From positions 2,245,501-2,309,500 of the forward strand of contig NZ_CP114902.1 of NCBI RefSeq assembly GCF_027497235.1: 64,000 nt of DNA, in the 5' to 3' direction. The position numbers and the translations under genes were made by a program. The notes under the pieces were generated by a model. It was not told the DNA's origin. It ran no database searches and saw only the letters and a program-made list of their open reading frames with translations. How positions within the stretch are numbered: the stretch's first letter is position 1; each line of letters starts with the position of its first letter. The stretch is from Micromonospora sp. WMMD1128 (lineage in GTDB: Bacteria; Actinomycetota; Actinomycetes; Mycobacteriales; Micromonosporaceae). This document shows positions 1-8,994 of this stretch, one piece after another.

Positions 1-444
1 CGGATCCTCGCCTTCGTCGGCGCGCTGCTCCTGGCCGGCCTGCTCTACCTGCTGCTGCAACGCACCCGGCTGGGCACGGCGATCCGCGCGGTGGCCGCCA
101 ACGACACCGGCGCGCAGCTCGTCGGCATCGACACCCGGGTGATCTACGCGGTGACCTTCGCGCTTGGCACCGCCTGCGCGGGCGCCGCCGGCACGCTCGT
201 CGCGCCGCTCGTCACCATCGAGCCCACCACCGGCGCGCTGTTCAACATCGTGGCCTTCGTGGTGGTCGTGCTCGGCGGCATGGGCAACGTGGTCGGCGCG
301 CTCGTCGGCGGCCTGGTCATCGGGCTGGCCGAGCAGCTCGGCGGCATCTACCTGCCCGGCCAGTCGCCGTTGCTGTCGGTGTTCATCGTCTTCGTGCTGG
401 TGCTCTTCCTGCGTCCGCAGGGACTCTTCGGGAGGTCGGCATGA
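1..444 (+). CDS. livH: Branched-chain amino acid-type ABC transporter permease (LivH), 5' end outside window
   Basis: This is the C-terminal 147 codons of a LivH-type inner-membrane permease. The reading frame is open from base 1, so the true start lies upstream of the window. The visible part has alternating hydrophobic helices and the family's cytoplasmic loop motif (TRLGTAIRAVAANDTGAQL) followed by GGMGNVVGALVGG near the C-terminus. LivH and LivM together form the channel of LIV/HAAT importers for amino acids, ureides or small carboxylates. Its stop overlaps the livM start (ATGA), so the two are translationally coupled. The catabolic genes behind the transporter suggest that the imported substrate is not simply leucine. 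Confidence 0.9.
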   Translation, partial: RILAFVGALLLAGLLYLLLQRTRLGTAIRAVAANDTGAQLVGIDTRVIYAVTFALGTACAGAAGTLVAPLVTIEPTTGALFNIVAFVVVVLGGMGNVVGALVGGLVIGLAEQLGGIYLPGQSPLLSVFIVFVLVLFLRPQGLFGRSA

Positions 445-1490
445 CGACCACCACCGCCCCGCCGGCGCCGGAGGCCGCGACCGGCAAGCCGCTGCCCCGC
501 CTGCCGTGGAACCGGCACCTGCTCGCCATCGCGGTGGTCGCCGTGCTGCTGGTGCCGTTGCCGCTGGTCCTGCCGCCGGCGCAGGCGTCGGTCGCGGTGC
601 GGGTGCTCATCTTCGCGCTGATGAGCATCGGCTGGAACATGATGAGCGGCTTCGGCGGCCTGTTCAGCTTCGGGCACGCGGCCTACTTCGGCATCGGCGC
701 GTACGCCGGCGCCTGGCTCCTGGTCGAGCGCCAGGTGTCGCCGTGGATCGGGATGCTCGTCGGCATGGTGCTCGCCGCCGCGTTCGCCACCCTGATCGGC
801 TTCCTCGCGCTGCGTTACAAGCTGCGCGGCGCCTACTTCGCGCTTGCCACCTTCGCGTTCGCCGAGATGCTCCGGCTCTGGGCGACGAACAGCGACTTCG
901 TCAACCGGGCGGTCGGCTACCACGTGCCGCTGCGCCCCGACGCCTCGTGGTGGTGGCTCCAGTTCGAGCCCAGCTCGCCGAACTACTTCTGGGTCGCGCT
1001 CGCGCTCACCGTCGCCGCGCTCGTGGTCAGCGTGCTGTACGTCCGCTCCCGGGCCGGGCAGTTCACCAAGGCGGCCCGCGACGACGAGGACGCCGCCGCC
1101 GCGGTCGGCATCCCGGTGATGCGCTACAAGCTGACGACCATGGCGCTCTCGGCCGCGATCACCGCGGTCGCCGGGACCTTCTACGTGCAGTACTTCCTGT
1201 TCATCGACCCCGACCTGGCGTTCGGGTCGAGCGTGTCGATCCAGGCGATCCTGCCCGCGGTGATCGGCGGCGTGGCGACCATCTGGGGCCCGGTGATCGG
1301 CTCGGTGGTGATGGGTCCGCTGAACGACGTGACGGCGACGTTGCTGCGCAACCCGCCGCCCGGGCTGGAGTTCCTCCAGGGCCGCAGCGGGCTCGACGTG
1401 ATCGTCTACGGGGCCCTGCTGATCATCATCGTGCTGGTCCTGCCGAAGGGCATCTACGGAACGATCCGGCAAAGGTGGTCCCGACGATGA
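441..1490 (+). CDS. livM: Branched-chain amino acid-type ABC transporter permease (LivM)
   Basis: This 349-residue protein is a polytopic membrane permease of the LivM family and the partner of the upstream LivH. After a Pro/Ala-rich cytoplasmic N-terminus, the first membrane span starts near residue 30. The family hallmarks GWNMMSGFGGLFSFGHAAYFGIGAYA and the EAA-like loop (GQFTKAARDDEDAAAAVGIP) are both present. The ATG overlaps the livH stop by four bases, and its own stop overlaps the livG ATG, showing strict translational coupling. Substrate specificity cannot be read from permeases. The periplasmic binding protein would be expected upstream, outside the window. Confidence 0.92.
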   Translation: MTTTTAPPAPEAATGKPLPRLPWNRHLLAIAVVAVLLVPLPLVLPPAQASVAVRVLIFALMSIGWNMMSGFGGLFSFGHAAYFGIGAYAGAWLLVERQVSPWIGMLVGMVLAAAFATLIGFLALRYKLRGAYFALATFAFAEMLRLWATNSDFVNRAVGYHVPLRPDASWWWLQFEPSSPNYFWVALALTVAALVVSVLYVRSRAGQFTKAARDDEDAAAAVGIPVMRYKLTTMALSAAITAVAGTFYVQYFLFIDPDLAFGSSVSIQAILPAVIGGVATIWGPVIGSVVMGPLNDVTATLLRNPPPGLEFLQGRSGLDVIVYGALLIIIVLVLPKGIYGTIRQRWSRR

Positions 1491-2218
1491 CGCTGCTGCG
1501 GGTCGACAACATCTCCAAGTCGTTCAAGGGCCTGCGCGCGGTCGACGAGGTGAGCTTCGAGGTCGCCGAGGGCAGCATCCTCGGCGTCATCGGGCCCAAC
1601 GGCGCCGGCAAGACCACCATCTTCAACCTCATCGCGGGCGCGTTGCGGCCGGACTCCGGCCGGGTGCACCTGGCCGGTCGGGAGATCACCGGGCACTCGC
1701 CGCACCAGGTGACCGCCGCCGGCATGACCCGCACGTTCCAGCTGATGCGTCCGTTCCACTCGATGACCGTGCTGGAGAACGTCGCCGTCGCGGTGCTGGC
1801 CGGCGGCGCCGCCAAGCGGACCGCCCGGACCGCCGCCGCCGAGCTGATCGAGCGGGTCGGCCTCGGCCGGTGGCGCGACGCACCCACCGAGGGCCTGCCC
1901 ACCGCCGCGCTCAAACGGTTGGAACTCGCCCGGGCGTTGGCCAGCAGGCCCCGCGTGCTGCTGCTGGACGAGGTGCTGGCCGGGCTGGTGCCGGCGGAGC
2001 GGGCGCCGGTGATGGAGCTGCTGGAACAGCTGCGCACCGCCGACGGCGTGACGCTCGTCTTCGTCGAGCACATCATGGCCGCCGTCATGCGGTTGTCGGA
2101 CTCGGTGCTCGTGCTCGACCTGGGCCGGGTGCTCACCACCGGCGCGCCGGAGGAGGTGACCCGCGACCCGCGGGTCATCGAGGCATACCTCGGGGAGGAC
2201 CCGCATGCTCACGCTTGA
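1487..2218 (+). CDS. livG: Branched-chain amino acid-type ABC transporter ATPase (LivG)
   Basis: This 243-residue ATPase energises the LIV-type importer. Walker A is GPNGAGKTT near residue 40, with a Q-loop in TRTFQLMRPF. The signature is atypical: LPTAALKRLELARAL replaces the usual LAYGQQRRLEIARAL. Walker B continues as LLLDEVLAGL rather than LLLDEPAAGL. An actinobacterial LivG subfamily carries similar DEV-type Walker B sequences, so I read this as a family variant and not as decay. I chose the ATG overlapping the livM stop. A longer open frame exists upstream, but it only shadows livH and livM. Confidence 0.9.
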   Translation: MTLLRVDNISKSFKGLRAVDEVSFEVAEGSILGVIGPNGAGKTTIFNLIAGALRPDSGRVHLAGREITGHSPHQVTAAGMTRTFQLMRPFHSMTVLENVAVAVLAGGAAKRTARTAAAELIERVGLGRWRDAPTEGLPTAALKRLELARALASRPRVLLLDEVLAGLVPAERAPVMELLEQLRTADGVTLVFVEHIMAAVMRLSDSVLVLDLGRVLTTGAPEEVTRDPRVIEAYLGEDPHAHA

Positions 2219-2906
2219 GGGGCTCAGCGCCGGCTACCACGGCCTGCAGATCCTGCACCAACTCGACCTGCGGGTCGCCGAGGGCGAGATCGTGGCGATC
2301 GTCGGCGCCAACGGCGCCGGCAAGACCACCACGCTCAAGGCGATCTCCGGGCTGATCAGGCCGACCGCGGGCACGATCACCTTCGACGGCCGGCGGGCCG
2401 ACGGCGTACGCCCGAGCGAACTGGTCGGCCGCGGCCTGCTGCACGTGGCGGAGGGGCGGGCGCTGTTCGGGCCGCTCAGCGTCGAGGAGAACCTGCGGAT
2501 GGGCGGCTGGACCCGGGGGCGCAAGCCGCTCGACGAGCCGCTGCGCGAGGTCTACGACCTGTTCCCGATCCTCGCCGAGCGGCGCGCCCAGGCCGCCGAG
2601 ACGCTCAGCGGCGGGCAGCAGCAGATGCTCGCCATCGGCCGGGCGTTGATGGCCGGGCCGCGGCTGCTGCTGCTCGACGAGCCGTCCACCGGCCTGTCGC
2701 CGAAGCTGACCTGGACCGTGCTCGACGCGATCCGGGCGATCCGCGACCGGGGCGTCTCGGTGCTGCTGGTCGAGCAGAACGCCGCGCACGCGCTCAACCT
2801 GGCCGACCGGGCGTACGTGCTGGAGAGCGGCAGCCTGGTCCTCGACGGCCCGGGGCCGGAGCTGGCCCGCGACGACCGGGTCCGCGCCGCGTACCTGGGG
2901 CTCTGA
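2205..2906 (+). CDS. livF: Branched-chain amino acid-type ABC transporter ATPase (LivF)
   Basis: This 233-residue second ATPase of the LIV importer has a canonical Walker A (GANGAGKTT), signature (LSGGQQQMLAIGRAL) and Walker B with the LLLDEPSTGLSP continuation typical of LivF. The H-loop His of most ABC proteins is replaced by the LivF-type VEQN. Its ATG lies 14 bases inside the end of livG, consistent with coupled translation. Paired with LivG it should form the heterodimeric nucleotide-binding domain on the inner face of the membrane. Confidence 0.92.
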   Translation: MLTLEGLSAGYHGLQILHQLDLRVAEGEIVAIVGANGAGKTTTLKAISGLIRPTAGTITFDGRRADGVRPSELVGRGLLHVAEGRALFGPLSVEENLRMGGWTRGRKPLDEPLREVYDLFPILAERRAQAAETLSGGQQQMLAIGRALMAGPRLLLLDEPSTGLSPKLTWTVLDAIRAIRDRGVSVLLVEQNAAHALNLADRAYVLESGSLVLDGPGPELARDDRVRAAYLGL

Positions 2907-2907
2907 C

Positions 2908-4242
2908 GTGACGTCCACCGTGGCGGCCGTGGCCCGGCTCGGCGCCTGGACCGCCGGGCTGCGCTGGGCCGACGTCCCGGACGCCGCCCGCGACCAGCTC
3001 GGGCTGGTGCTGCTCGACTCGCTCGGCGTGACGGCGGTCGGCGCCCGGCAGGCCGAGCAGCGGGCGCTGGCCGCGGCGTGGCGGCCCGGCCCCGGGCCGG
3101 CGCCGCTCGTGGGCGGCGGCGCGACCACCACCGTGGAGGCCGCCGCCTGGCTCAACGCGACGGCGATGGCCCGGCTCGAACTCGACGAGGGACACAAGTA
3201 CGCCAAGGGCCATCCGGCGGCGCACGGGCTGCCCGCGGTGCTCGCGCTCGCCGCCGACCTCGGCGCCCCCGGTCCGGAGACGATGACGGCGCTGCTCGCG
3301 GCCTACGAGGTGGCGGCCCGGTTCGGCCGGGCCACCAACCTGCGGTCCGGGCTGCATCCGCACGGCAGTTGGGGCGTCGCGGGCGCGGCGGCCGGCTGCG
3401 CGCGACTGCTCGGTCTGTCGGGCGAGGGCGTCGCCGCGGCGATCGACGCGGGCGCCGGCCTGCCGGTGGCCGGTCACTTCGCCAGCGCGCTCGACGGCAA
3501 CCCGGTCCGGGACGCCTGGCTGGGCGCGTCCAACCTGTCCGGGCTGGCGGCGGCGCGGATGGCCGCCGCCGGTGTCGCCCGCAACACCGGCACGCCCGCG
3601 GTGTCGCTCGGTGACGTGCTCGGCCGGTTCGACCCGGCGCCGCTCACCGACGGGCTCGGCACGCGCTGGGACGTGCGGCTCGGCTATTTCAAACGGCACG
3701 CGGCGTGCTCGTTCACCCACCCGGCCGCCGACGCGGCCCTGCTGCTGCGCGCCGACGGGCTGGCCCTCGACACCGTCGAGGAGATCCTGGTCGAAACGCA
3801 TTCGCTGGCCGGCGGACTGGCCCGGACGACCTGGGACAGCCGGCTGGCCGCGCTCTTCTCGACGCCGTTCGTGGTGGCCGCCGCGCTTGTGCACGGCGCC
3901 GTCGACCCGGCGGTCTCCGCCGAGGGCCGGCGCGACGACCCGCGGGTACGCGAGCTGGCCGGCAGGGTGGTGCTCCGGGTGGCCCCCGACCTCGACGCGC
4001 GGCTGCCCGACGAGCGGGCGGCCCGGGTGACCGTGCGCCGCGTCGGCGCGCCGCCCCGGGTGATCGAGGTGCCCAACCCGGTCGGCGACGCGGCCCACCA
4101 CCCGATGGCCGAGGGTGACGTGCTCGCGTTGCTCGGCCGCCTGCTCGACGCCGACACCGTCGGGATCGTGCGCGAGGTCGCCGCCGGCCTGGCCGGCAGC
4201 GCCGACGTCGGGCCCGACCTGCGCCGGCTCGCCGAGATCTAG
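2908..4242 (+). CDS. MmgE/PrpD family protein
   Basis: This 444-residue protein belongs to the MmgE/PrpD fold, whose members include 2-methylcitrate dehydratase and cis-aconitate decarboxylase. It shows the family N-terminus (WADVPDAARDQLGLVLLDSLGV), the central LELDEGHKYAKGHPAAHGLPA segment with His and Lys residues that line the active site in relatives, and the later HAACSFTHPAADA segment. The GTG start lies two bases after the livF stop, so the gene is in the transporter operon. The neighbouring racemase, FAD dehydrogenase, hydantoinase and CoA-transferase suggest handling of a di- or tricarboxylate or ureide intermediate. The exact reaction cannot be assigned. Confidence 0.85.
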   Translation: MTSTVAAVARLGAWTAGLRWADVPDAARDQLGLVLLDSLGVTAVGARQAEQRALAAAWRPGPGPAPLVGGGATTTVEAAAWLNATAMARLELDEGHKYAKGHPAAHGLPAVLALAADLGAPGPETMTALLAAYEVAARFGRATNLRSGLHPHGSWGVAGAAAGCARLLGLSGEGVAAAIDAGAGLPVAGHFASALDGNPVRDAWLGASNLSGLAAARMAAAGVARNTGTPAVSLGDVLGRFDPAPLTDGLGTRWDVRLGYFKRHAACSFTHPAADAALLLRADGLALDTVEEILVETHSLAGGLARTTWDSRLAALFSTPFVVAAALVHGAVDPAVSAEGRRDDPRVRELAGRVVLRVAPDLDARLPDERAARVTVRRVGAPPRVIEVPNPVGDAAHHPMAEGDVLALLGRLLDADTVGIVREVAAGLAGSADVGPDLRRLAEI

Positions 4243-4251
4243 GAGAAGACC

Positions 4252-4896
4252 GTGCGGATCTACGCCGTGACCCCGATCCACGTCGACGCCGAGGAACTGG
4301 CCCGCCGGCAGGCGCGCTACGCCGCGCTCGCGCCGCCCGGCGTCGAGGTCGTGCTGCACGACCTCGGGCCGGACGCGCCGCGCGCCCTGGACACCGACGC
4401 GCAGGTACGCCGGAGTGAGGAACTCGTCGTCGCCGCGCTGCGCGGCGCGCCGGCCGGATTCGACGCGCTGCTGCCGGACTGCGTCCTCGACCCGGGTGTC
4501 GCGGACCTCGCCGGCACCCTGCCGGTGCCGGTCCTCGGGTTGCTCCGGCTCAGCCTCGGGTGGGCGGTGCTGACCGGCCGCCGGTGCGCGGCGGTGGCCC
4601 GCAACCGGGCGATCGCCGACGAGATGGTGGCCCGGGCCCGGGTCTACGGCTGGTCGGCCGACCTGCTCGGGGTCGAGGTGCTGGACCTGGACGTGCACGC
4701 GATCGCCGACACCGCCCGCTGGGCGGACGCGCTGGGCGGGGTCGTCGCGACGATGGCCGCGGACGGCGCGCGTACCGTGATCAACGGCTGCTCGGCGGTG
4801 GACGTGCCGGCCGGCGTCACCCTGCCGGCCCGGGTGGTGGATCCGACCGCGCTGGCGCTGCGGCTGATCGCCGCGGGGGAGGTGACTCCCTCATGA
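4252..4896 (+). CDS. Asp/Glu/hydantoin racemase family protein
   Basis: This 214-residue protein is of the Asp/Glu racemase superfamily, which also includes hydantoin racemase, maleate cis-trans isomerase and arylmalonate decarboxylase. The two catalytic-cysteine regions are visible: DCVLDPG near residue 83 and NGCSAVDVP near residue 183. An AGGA-type ribosome site precedes the GTG start. With a hydantoinase-like gene two positions downstream, a hydantoin racemase role is plausible. Maleate isomerase-like chemistry fits the MmgE/PrpD and CoA-transferase neighbours equally well. The stop overlaps the next ATG. Confidence 0.78.
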   Translation: MRIYAVTPIHVDAEELARRQARYAALAPPGVEVVLHDLGPDAPRALDTDAQVRRSEELVVAALRGAPAGFDALLPDCVLDPGVADLAGTLPVPVLGLLRLSLGWAVLTGRRCAAVARNRAIADEMVARARVYGWSADLLGVEVLDLDVHAIADTARWADALGGVVATMAADGARTVINGCSAVDVPAGVTLPARVVDPTALALRLIAAGEVTPS

Positions 4897-6290
4897 CCGG
4901 GCCCGACCTCGTGGTGGCCGGCGCCGGCGGCGGCCTGGTGGCCGCCCTGCGCGCCGCGCAGCTCGGCCTCGACGTGCTGGTGGTGGAGGCCAGCGAGCAC
5001 TTCCGCCGGGGCAACAACACCTCGATGTCGACCGCGATGATCCCGGGCGCCGGCTCGCGGTGGCAGCGGGCGGCCGGGATCGACGACTCGGCCGAGCGGT
5101 TCGCCGCGGACGTCGCAGGCAAGACCAAGGGCCAGGGCGACCAGCGGCTCGCCCGCGCGCTCGGCGCGGTGAGCGCGGAGCTGGTCGAGTGGCTGACCGA
5201 CCACGTCGGGCTGGAGCTGTCCCTGGTCACCGACTTCCACTACCCGGGCCACTCGGTCGACCGCTGCCACACCGTCGAGGGCCGGCACGGCACCGTCCTG
5301 CTCGACCACCTGGTCCAGCGGGTGAGCCGGGCCGACATCGACCTGCTGGTGCCGGCCCGCCTGGTCGACGTGCTGGTGGACGACGACGGGGTGTCCGCCG
5401 CCGTGGTCGAGCGGCCGGACGGCACCCGGGAGGAGATCCCGACCCGGGCGGTGCTGCTGGCCACCAACGGCTACGGCGCGGACCGGGCGCTCGTCGCCGA
5501 GCACCTGCCGGAGATCGCCCGGGCGGTCTACCACGGCAGCGAGACGTCCCGCGGCGACGCGCTGCGGATCGGGGCCGCGCTCGGCGCGCAGAGCGCCTTC
5601 CTCGACGCCTACCAGGGGCACGCCGCGCTCTCGGCGAGCGCCGCGACGCTGGTCGGCTGGGCGACCGTGATGCACGGCGGCTTCCTGCTGGACGCCACCG
5701 GCCGGCGGTTCGGGGACGAGACCACCGGCTACTCCGAGTACGCCGCCGCGCTCGCGGCCCGCCCGGACGCGGCCGGCTGGCTGGTGCTCGACCGTCGGAT
5801 CCACGACGCCTGCCTGGCGTTCACCGACTTCCGGCAGAGCGTGGAGTCCGGCGCGCTGCGGGAGGCCGCCGACGCCGCCGCCCTGGCGTCGGTGACCGGG
5901 CTGCCGGCCGAGGCGGTGGACGCGGAACTCGCCGAGACCGCCGCGGTGGCCCGGGGCGAGCGCGCCGACCGGTTCGGCCGCGCCTTCTTCGCGGCCCCGC
6001 TGGAGCCGCCGTACCTCGTCGCCCGGGTGGTGCCGGCGCTCTTCCACACCCAGGGCGGCCTGGTGGTCGACGAGCACGCCCGGGTGCTGCGCGCGGACGG
6101 CGGGCCGATCCCCGGGCTGTACGCCTCGGGCGGCGCCGCGGCCGGCATCTCCGGTCACGGCGCGGCCGGTTACCTCGCCGGCAACGGCCTGCTGCCCGCG
6201 CTCGGCCTCGCCTACCTCGCGGCGAACCACGTCGCGGCCACCGGGCAGTCCCGCACCACGCAAGCCCGAACCACGGAAGGAAGCGCATGA
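4893..6290 (+). CDS. FAD-dependent dehydrogenase of the fumarate reductase/tricarballylate dehydrogenase type
   Basis: This 465-residue flavoprotein has an N-terminal dinucleotide-binding motif (LVVAGAGGGLVAALRAAQLG) followed by the acidic end of beta-2 (VVEAS). The C-terminal FAD-binding block (GPIPGLYASGGAAAGISGHG) is typical of the fumarate reductase/succinate dehydrogenase flavoprotein family. The length matches soluble single-domain members such as tricarballylate dehydrogenase TcuA (about 465 residues). It probably oxidises a saturated acid to the enoate. The ATG is chosen because it overlaps the racemase stop; upstream in-frame sequence only shadows the racemase. No signal peptide is seen, so it is likely cytoplasmic. 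Confidence 0.82.
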   Translation: MTGPDLVVAGAGGGLVAALRAAQLGLDVLVVEASEHFRRGNNTSMSTAMIPGAGSRWQRAAGIDDSAERFAADVAGKTKGQGDQRLARALGAVSAELVEWLTDHVGLELSLVTDFHYPGHSVDRCHTVEGRHGTVLLDHLVQRVSRADIDLLVPARLVDVLVDDDGVSAAVVERPDGTREEIPTRAVLLATNGYGADRALVAEHLPEIARAVYHGSETSRGDALRIGAALGAQSAFLDAYQGHAALSASAATLVGWATVMHGGFLLDATGRRFGDETTGYSEYAAALAARPDAAGWLVLDRRIHDACLAFTDFRQSVESGALREAADAAALASVTGLPAEAVDAELAETAAVARGERADRFGRAFFAAPLEPPYLVARVVPALFHTQGGLVVDEHARVLRADGGPIPGLYASGGAAAGISGHGAAGYLAGNGLLPALGLAYLAANHVAATGQSRTTQARTTEGSA

Positions 6291-7756
6291 AACCGCTGGA
6301 GACTTTGATCAAGAACGTCACCGTGGTACGCCCCGACGCCGGCTCGCCGGACGGCGACCGGCTCGACATCGGCGTCGCCGGTGGCAAGGTGGTGCGGTTG
6401 GCGGCGGACATCCCGGCCGACGAGGCGCAGGTCGTGGTGGACGGTCGCGGCCGGTTCGCGTACCCGGGCGCGGTCGACGCGCACCAGCACTGGGGCATCT
6501 ACAACCCGCTGGCCGAGGACACCGCCACGGAGAGCCGCGCCAGCGCGCAGGGCGGCGTCACCACCGGGCTCACCTACATGCGGACCGGGCAGTACTACCT
6601 CAACCGGGGCGGCTCGTACGCGGAGTTCTTCCCGCACGTGCTCGCCGCGTCGGAGGGCCGGTCGTTCATCGACTACGGTTTCCACCTCGCGCCGATGATG
6701 CGGGAGCACATCGACGAGATCCCGTCGATCGTGGAGAACTTCGGCGTCACCTCCTTCAAGATCTTCATGTTCTACGGCAGCCACGGGCTGCACGGGCGCT
6801 CCGCCGACCAGAGTTCGTTCCTGATGATCCCGCCGGACGAGCGCTACGACCTCGCGCACTTCGAGTTCGTGATGCGCGGCGTGCAGGCGGCGCGGGAGAA
6901 GCTGACCGAGGCCGCGCCGCACGTGTCGCTGTCGCTGCACTGCGAGACCGCCGAGATCATGACCGCCTACACCAGGCTGGTCGAGCAGGACGCGTCGCTG
7001 TCCGGCCTCGCCGCCTACAGCGCGTCGCGACCGCCGCACTCGGAGGGGCTCGCGGTGTCGATCGCGGCGTTCCTGGCCGACGAGACCGGCCTGCCCAACA
7101 TCAACCTGCTGCACCTGTCCTCGCGCAAGGCGCTGCGGGCCGCGATGCTGATGGCGAAGACGTTCCCGCACGTCGACTTCCGCCGTGAGGTGACCATCGG
7201 GCACCTGCTGGCCGACGTGGACACCGCGCACGGTCTGGGCGGCAAGGTGAACCCGCCGCTGCGCCCGCGGGAGGACGTGGAGGCGCTCTGGGAGTACGTG
7301 CTCGACGGCAGCGTCGACTGGGTGGTCAGCGACCACGCGTGCTGCAAGGACGAGATGAAGTTCGGCGACCCGCGCGACGACGTCTTCGCCGCGAAGTCCG
7401 GCTTCGGCGGCGCCGAGTACCTGGTGCCCGGCCTGGTCTCCGAGGGGCGCAAGCGAGGGCTGTCGCACCAGCGGATCGCGCAGCTGATCGCCTGGAACCC
7501 GGCCCGCCGCTACGGCCTGCCCGGCAAGGGCACCATCGGGGTCGGCTTCGACGCCGACCTGTGCCTGGTGGAGAACGCCAGCTGGACCGTGCGCGCGGCC
7601 GACTCGGCGTCCACCCAGGAGTACACGCCGTTCGAGGGCTTCGAGATCGGCGCCCGGGTCACCGACACCTGGGTCCGGGGGCGGCGCGTGCTCGACGCCG
7701 GCAACGTCGTCGGCACGCCGAGCGGCCGTTACGTCCACCGTCCGTACCAGGGGTGA
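6287..7756 (+). CDS. Hydantoinase/dihydropyrimidinase-type amidohydrolase
   Basis: This 489-residue cyclic-amide hydrolase is of the D-hydantoinase/dihydropyrimidinase/allantoinase group. Metal-site elements appear in order: the first His pair in VDAHQHWG near residue 64 (HxH, Gln between), the lysine normally carboxylated in SFKIFMFYGS near residue 160, LHCET, LLHLSS and the final Asp in VVSDHACC near residue 350. The TIM-barrel is followed by the beta-sandwich tail (GTIGVGFDADLCLVE). It opens cyclic ureides or imides to carbamoyl or half-amide products. Its place between an FAD dehydrogenase and a CoA-transferase suggests that the acid product is then activated. The ATG overlaps the previous stop. 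Confidence 0.85.
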   Translation: MKPLETLIKNVTVVRPDAGSPDGDRLDIGVAGGKVVRLAADIPADEAQVVVDGRGRFAYPGAVDAHQHWGIYNPLAEDTATESRASAQGGVTTGLTYMRTGQYYLNRGGSYAEFFPHVLAASEGRSFIDYGFHLAPMMREHIDEIPSIVENFGVTSFKIFMFYGSHGLHGRSADQSSFLMIPPDERYDLAHFEFVMRGVQAAREKLTEAAPHVSLSLHCETAEIMTAYTRLVEQDASLSGLAAYSASRPPHSEGLAVSIAAFLADETGLPNINLLHLSSRKALRAAMLMAKTFPHVDFRREVTIGHLLADVDTAHGLGGKVNPPLRPREDVEALWEYVLDGSVDWVVSDHACCKDEMKFGDPRDDVFAAKSGFGGAEYLVPGLVSEGRKRGLSHQRIAQLIAWNPARRYGLPGKGTIGVGFDADLCLVENASWTVRAADSASTQEYTPFEGFEIGARVTDTWVRGRRVLDAGNVVGTPSGRYVHRPYQG

Positions 7757-7758
7757 CC

Positions 7759-8964
7759 ATGTCCGACGGAACCGACGGGCCGCTCGTCGGCCTGCGCGTG
7801 CTCGACGTGTCGACGATCCTGGCCGGTCCGCTCGTGGCGCAGGTGCTCGGCGACTTCGGCGCCGAGGTGATCAAGATCGAACACCCGGGTCGCGGCGACG
7901 GCATGCGCGGGCACGGGCTGGCCAAGGACGACCAGCCGCTGTGGTGGAAGATGATCGCCCGCAACAAGCGGACGGTCGGGCTCTATCTCGGCGACCCGGC
8001 CGGAGCGGAGATCTTCCGGAAGCTCGCGGCCACCGCCGACGTGGTGATCGAGAACTTCCGGCCCGGCACGCTGGAGCGCTGGGGGCTCGGCTACGACGTG
8101 CTCTCCGCCGACAACCCGGGCCTGGTCCTGCTGCGGGTCACCGGCTTCGGCCAGTCCGGCCCGTACGCGGCGCGGCCGGCGTTCGGCACGCTCGTCGAGT
8201 CGATGAGCGGGTTCGCCCACCTGACCGGCGAGCCGGACGGCCCGCCGACGCTGCCGGCGTTCGGCCTGGCTGACTCGATCGCCGGCATGGCGGGTGCGGC
8301 GGCGGTCTCGATGGCGCTGTTCCAGCGGTCGAAGGACGGTCGCGGGCAGGAGATCGACCTCGACCTGCTCAGCCCGATCATGACCGCGGTCGGGCCGGGC
8401 GTGATCTACGCCGACCAGCTCGGCATCGACCAGCAGCGCACCGGCAACCGGTCGGCGAACAACGCGCCGCGCAACACCTACCGCACCGCCGACGGGCACT
8501 GGGTGGCCGTCTCCACGAGCGCCGGCAGTATCGCCCGGCGGGTGCTGACGCTCGTCGGCCACCCCGAGGTGATCGACGAACCCTGGTTCGCCACCGGACG
8601 CCAGCGGGCCCAGCACGCCGACCTGCTCGACGGTTACGTGGGGGAGTGGATCGGGGCGCGGACCCGCGACGAGGTGCTGCGCGAGTTCGCGGAGGCGGGG
8701 GCCGCGGTGGGTCCGGTCTACAAGCCGAGCGAGCTGCTCGACGACCCGCAGGTGCGGGCGCTGGAGCTGGTGACCACCGTGGACGACCCGGACCTGGGTC
8801 CGATCCGGATGCAGAACGCGCTGTGGCGGATGAGCCGCACACCGGGCCGGATCCGGTTCACCGGGCGGGCGTTGGGCGCCGACACCGACGCGGTGCTCGG
8901 CGACGAGCTGGGTCTGTCCCCGGCGGAGCTGGCGGCCCTGCGGGAGCGTGGCGTGCTCGGCTAG
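7759..8964 (+). CDS. Class III (CaiB/BaiF) CoA-transferase
   Basis: This 401-residue class III CoA-transferase has the characteristic N-terminus (LVGLRVLDVSTILAGP), GDFGAEVIKIEHPGRGD, the NKRTVGLYL strand and VIENFRPGTLERWGLGYD. The catalytic Asp is probably the one in GLADSIAGMAG. It would move CoA between an acyl-CoA donor and the acid made by the preceding enzymes, the usual last step before beta-oxidation or the TCA cycle. It starts two bases after the hydantoinase stop. A 17-bp palindrome begins on the last base of its stop codon, so this is the natural end of the operon. Confidence 0.9.
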   Translation: MSDGTDGPLVGLRVLDVSTILAGPLVAQVLGDFGAEVIKIEHPGRGDGMRGHGLAKDDQPLWWKMIARNKRTVGLYLGDPAGAEIFRKLAATADVVIENFRPGTLERWGLGYDVLSADNPGLVLLRVTGFGQSGPYAARPAFGTLVESMSGFAHLTGEPDGPPTLPAFGLADSIAGMAGAAAVSMALFQRSKDGRGQEIDLDLLSPIMTAVGPGVIYADQLGIDQQRTGNRSANNAPRNTYRTADGHWVAVSTSAGSIARRVLTLVGHPEVIDEPWFATGRQRAQHADLLDGYVGEWIGARTRDEVLREFAEAGAAVGPVYKPSELLDDPQVRALELVTTVDDPDLGPIRMQNALWRMSRTPGRIRFTGRALGADTDAVLGDELGLSPAELAALRERGVLG

Positions 8965-8980
8965 TTCCGCTGAGCGGAAC
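8964..8980. promoter_or_regulatory. Operator-like palindrome upstream of tannase promoter
   Basis: GTTCCGC and GCGGAAC form perfect 7-bp arms around a TGA spacer. The site lies 15 bases before the -35 of the promoter at 8995-9023. A near-identical copy occurs at 9053-9069. Size and symmetry resemble binding sites of IclR-family regulators of aromatic catabolism. The regulator itself is not known. Confidence 0.6.
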
Positions 8981-8994
8981 GACGGGGCTCGATA

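Noticed and set aside
1487..2218. LivG decay suggested by missing LSGGQ-like signature and DEV in place of DEP
   Set aside because: The frame is intact, neighbours are coupled, and related LivG subfamilies in actinobacteria carry similar changes; treated as a family variant.
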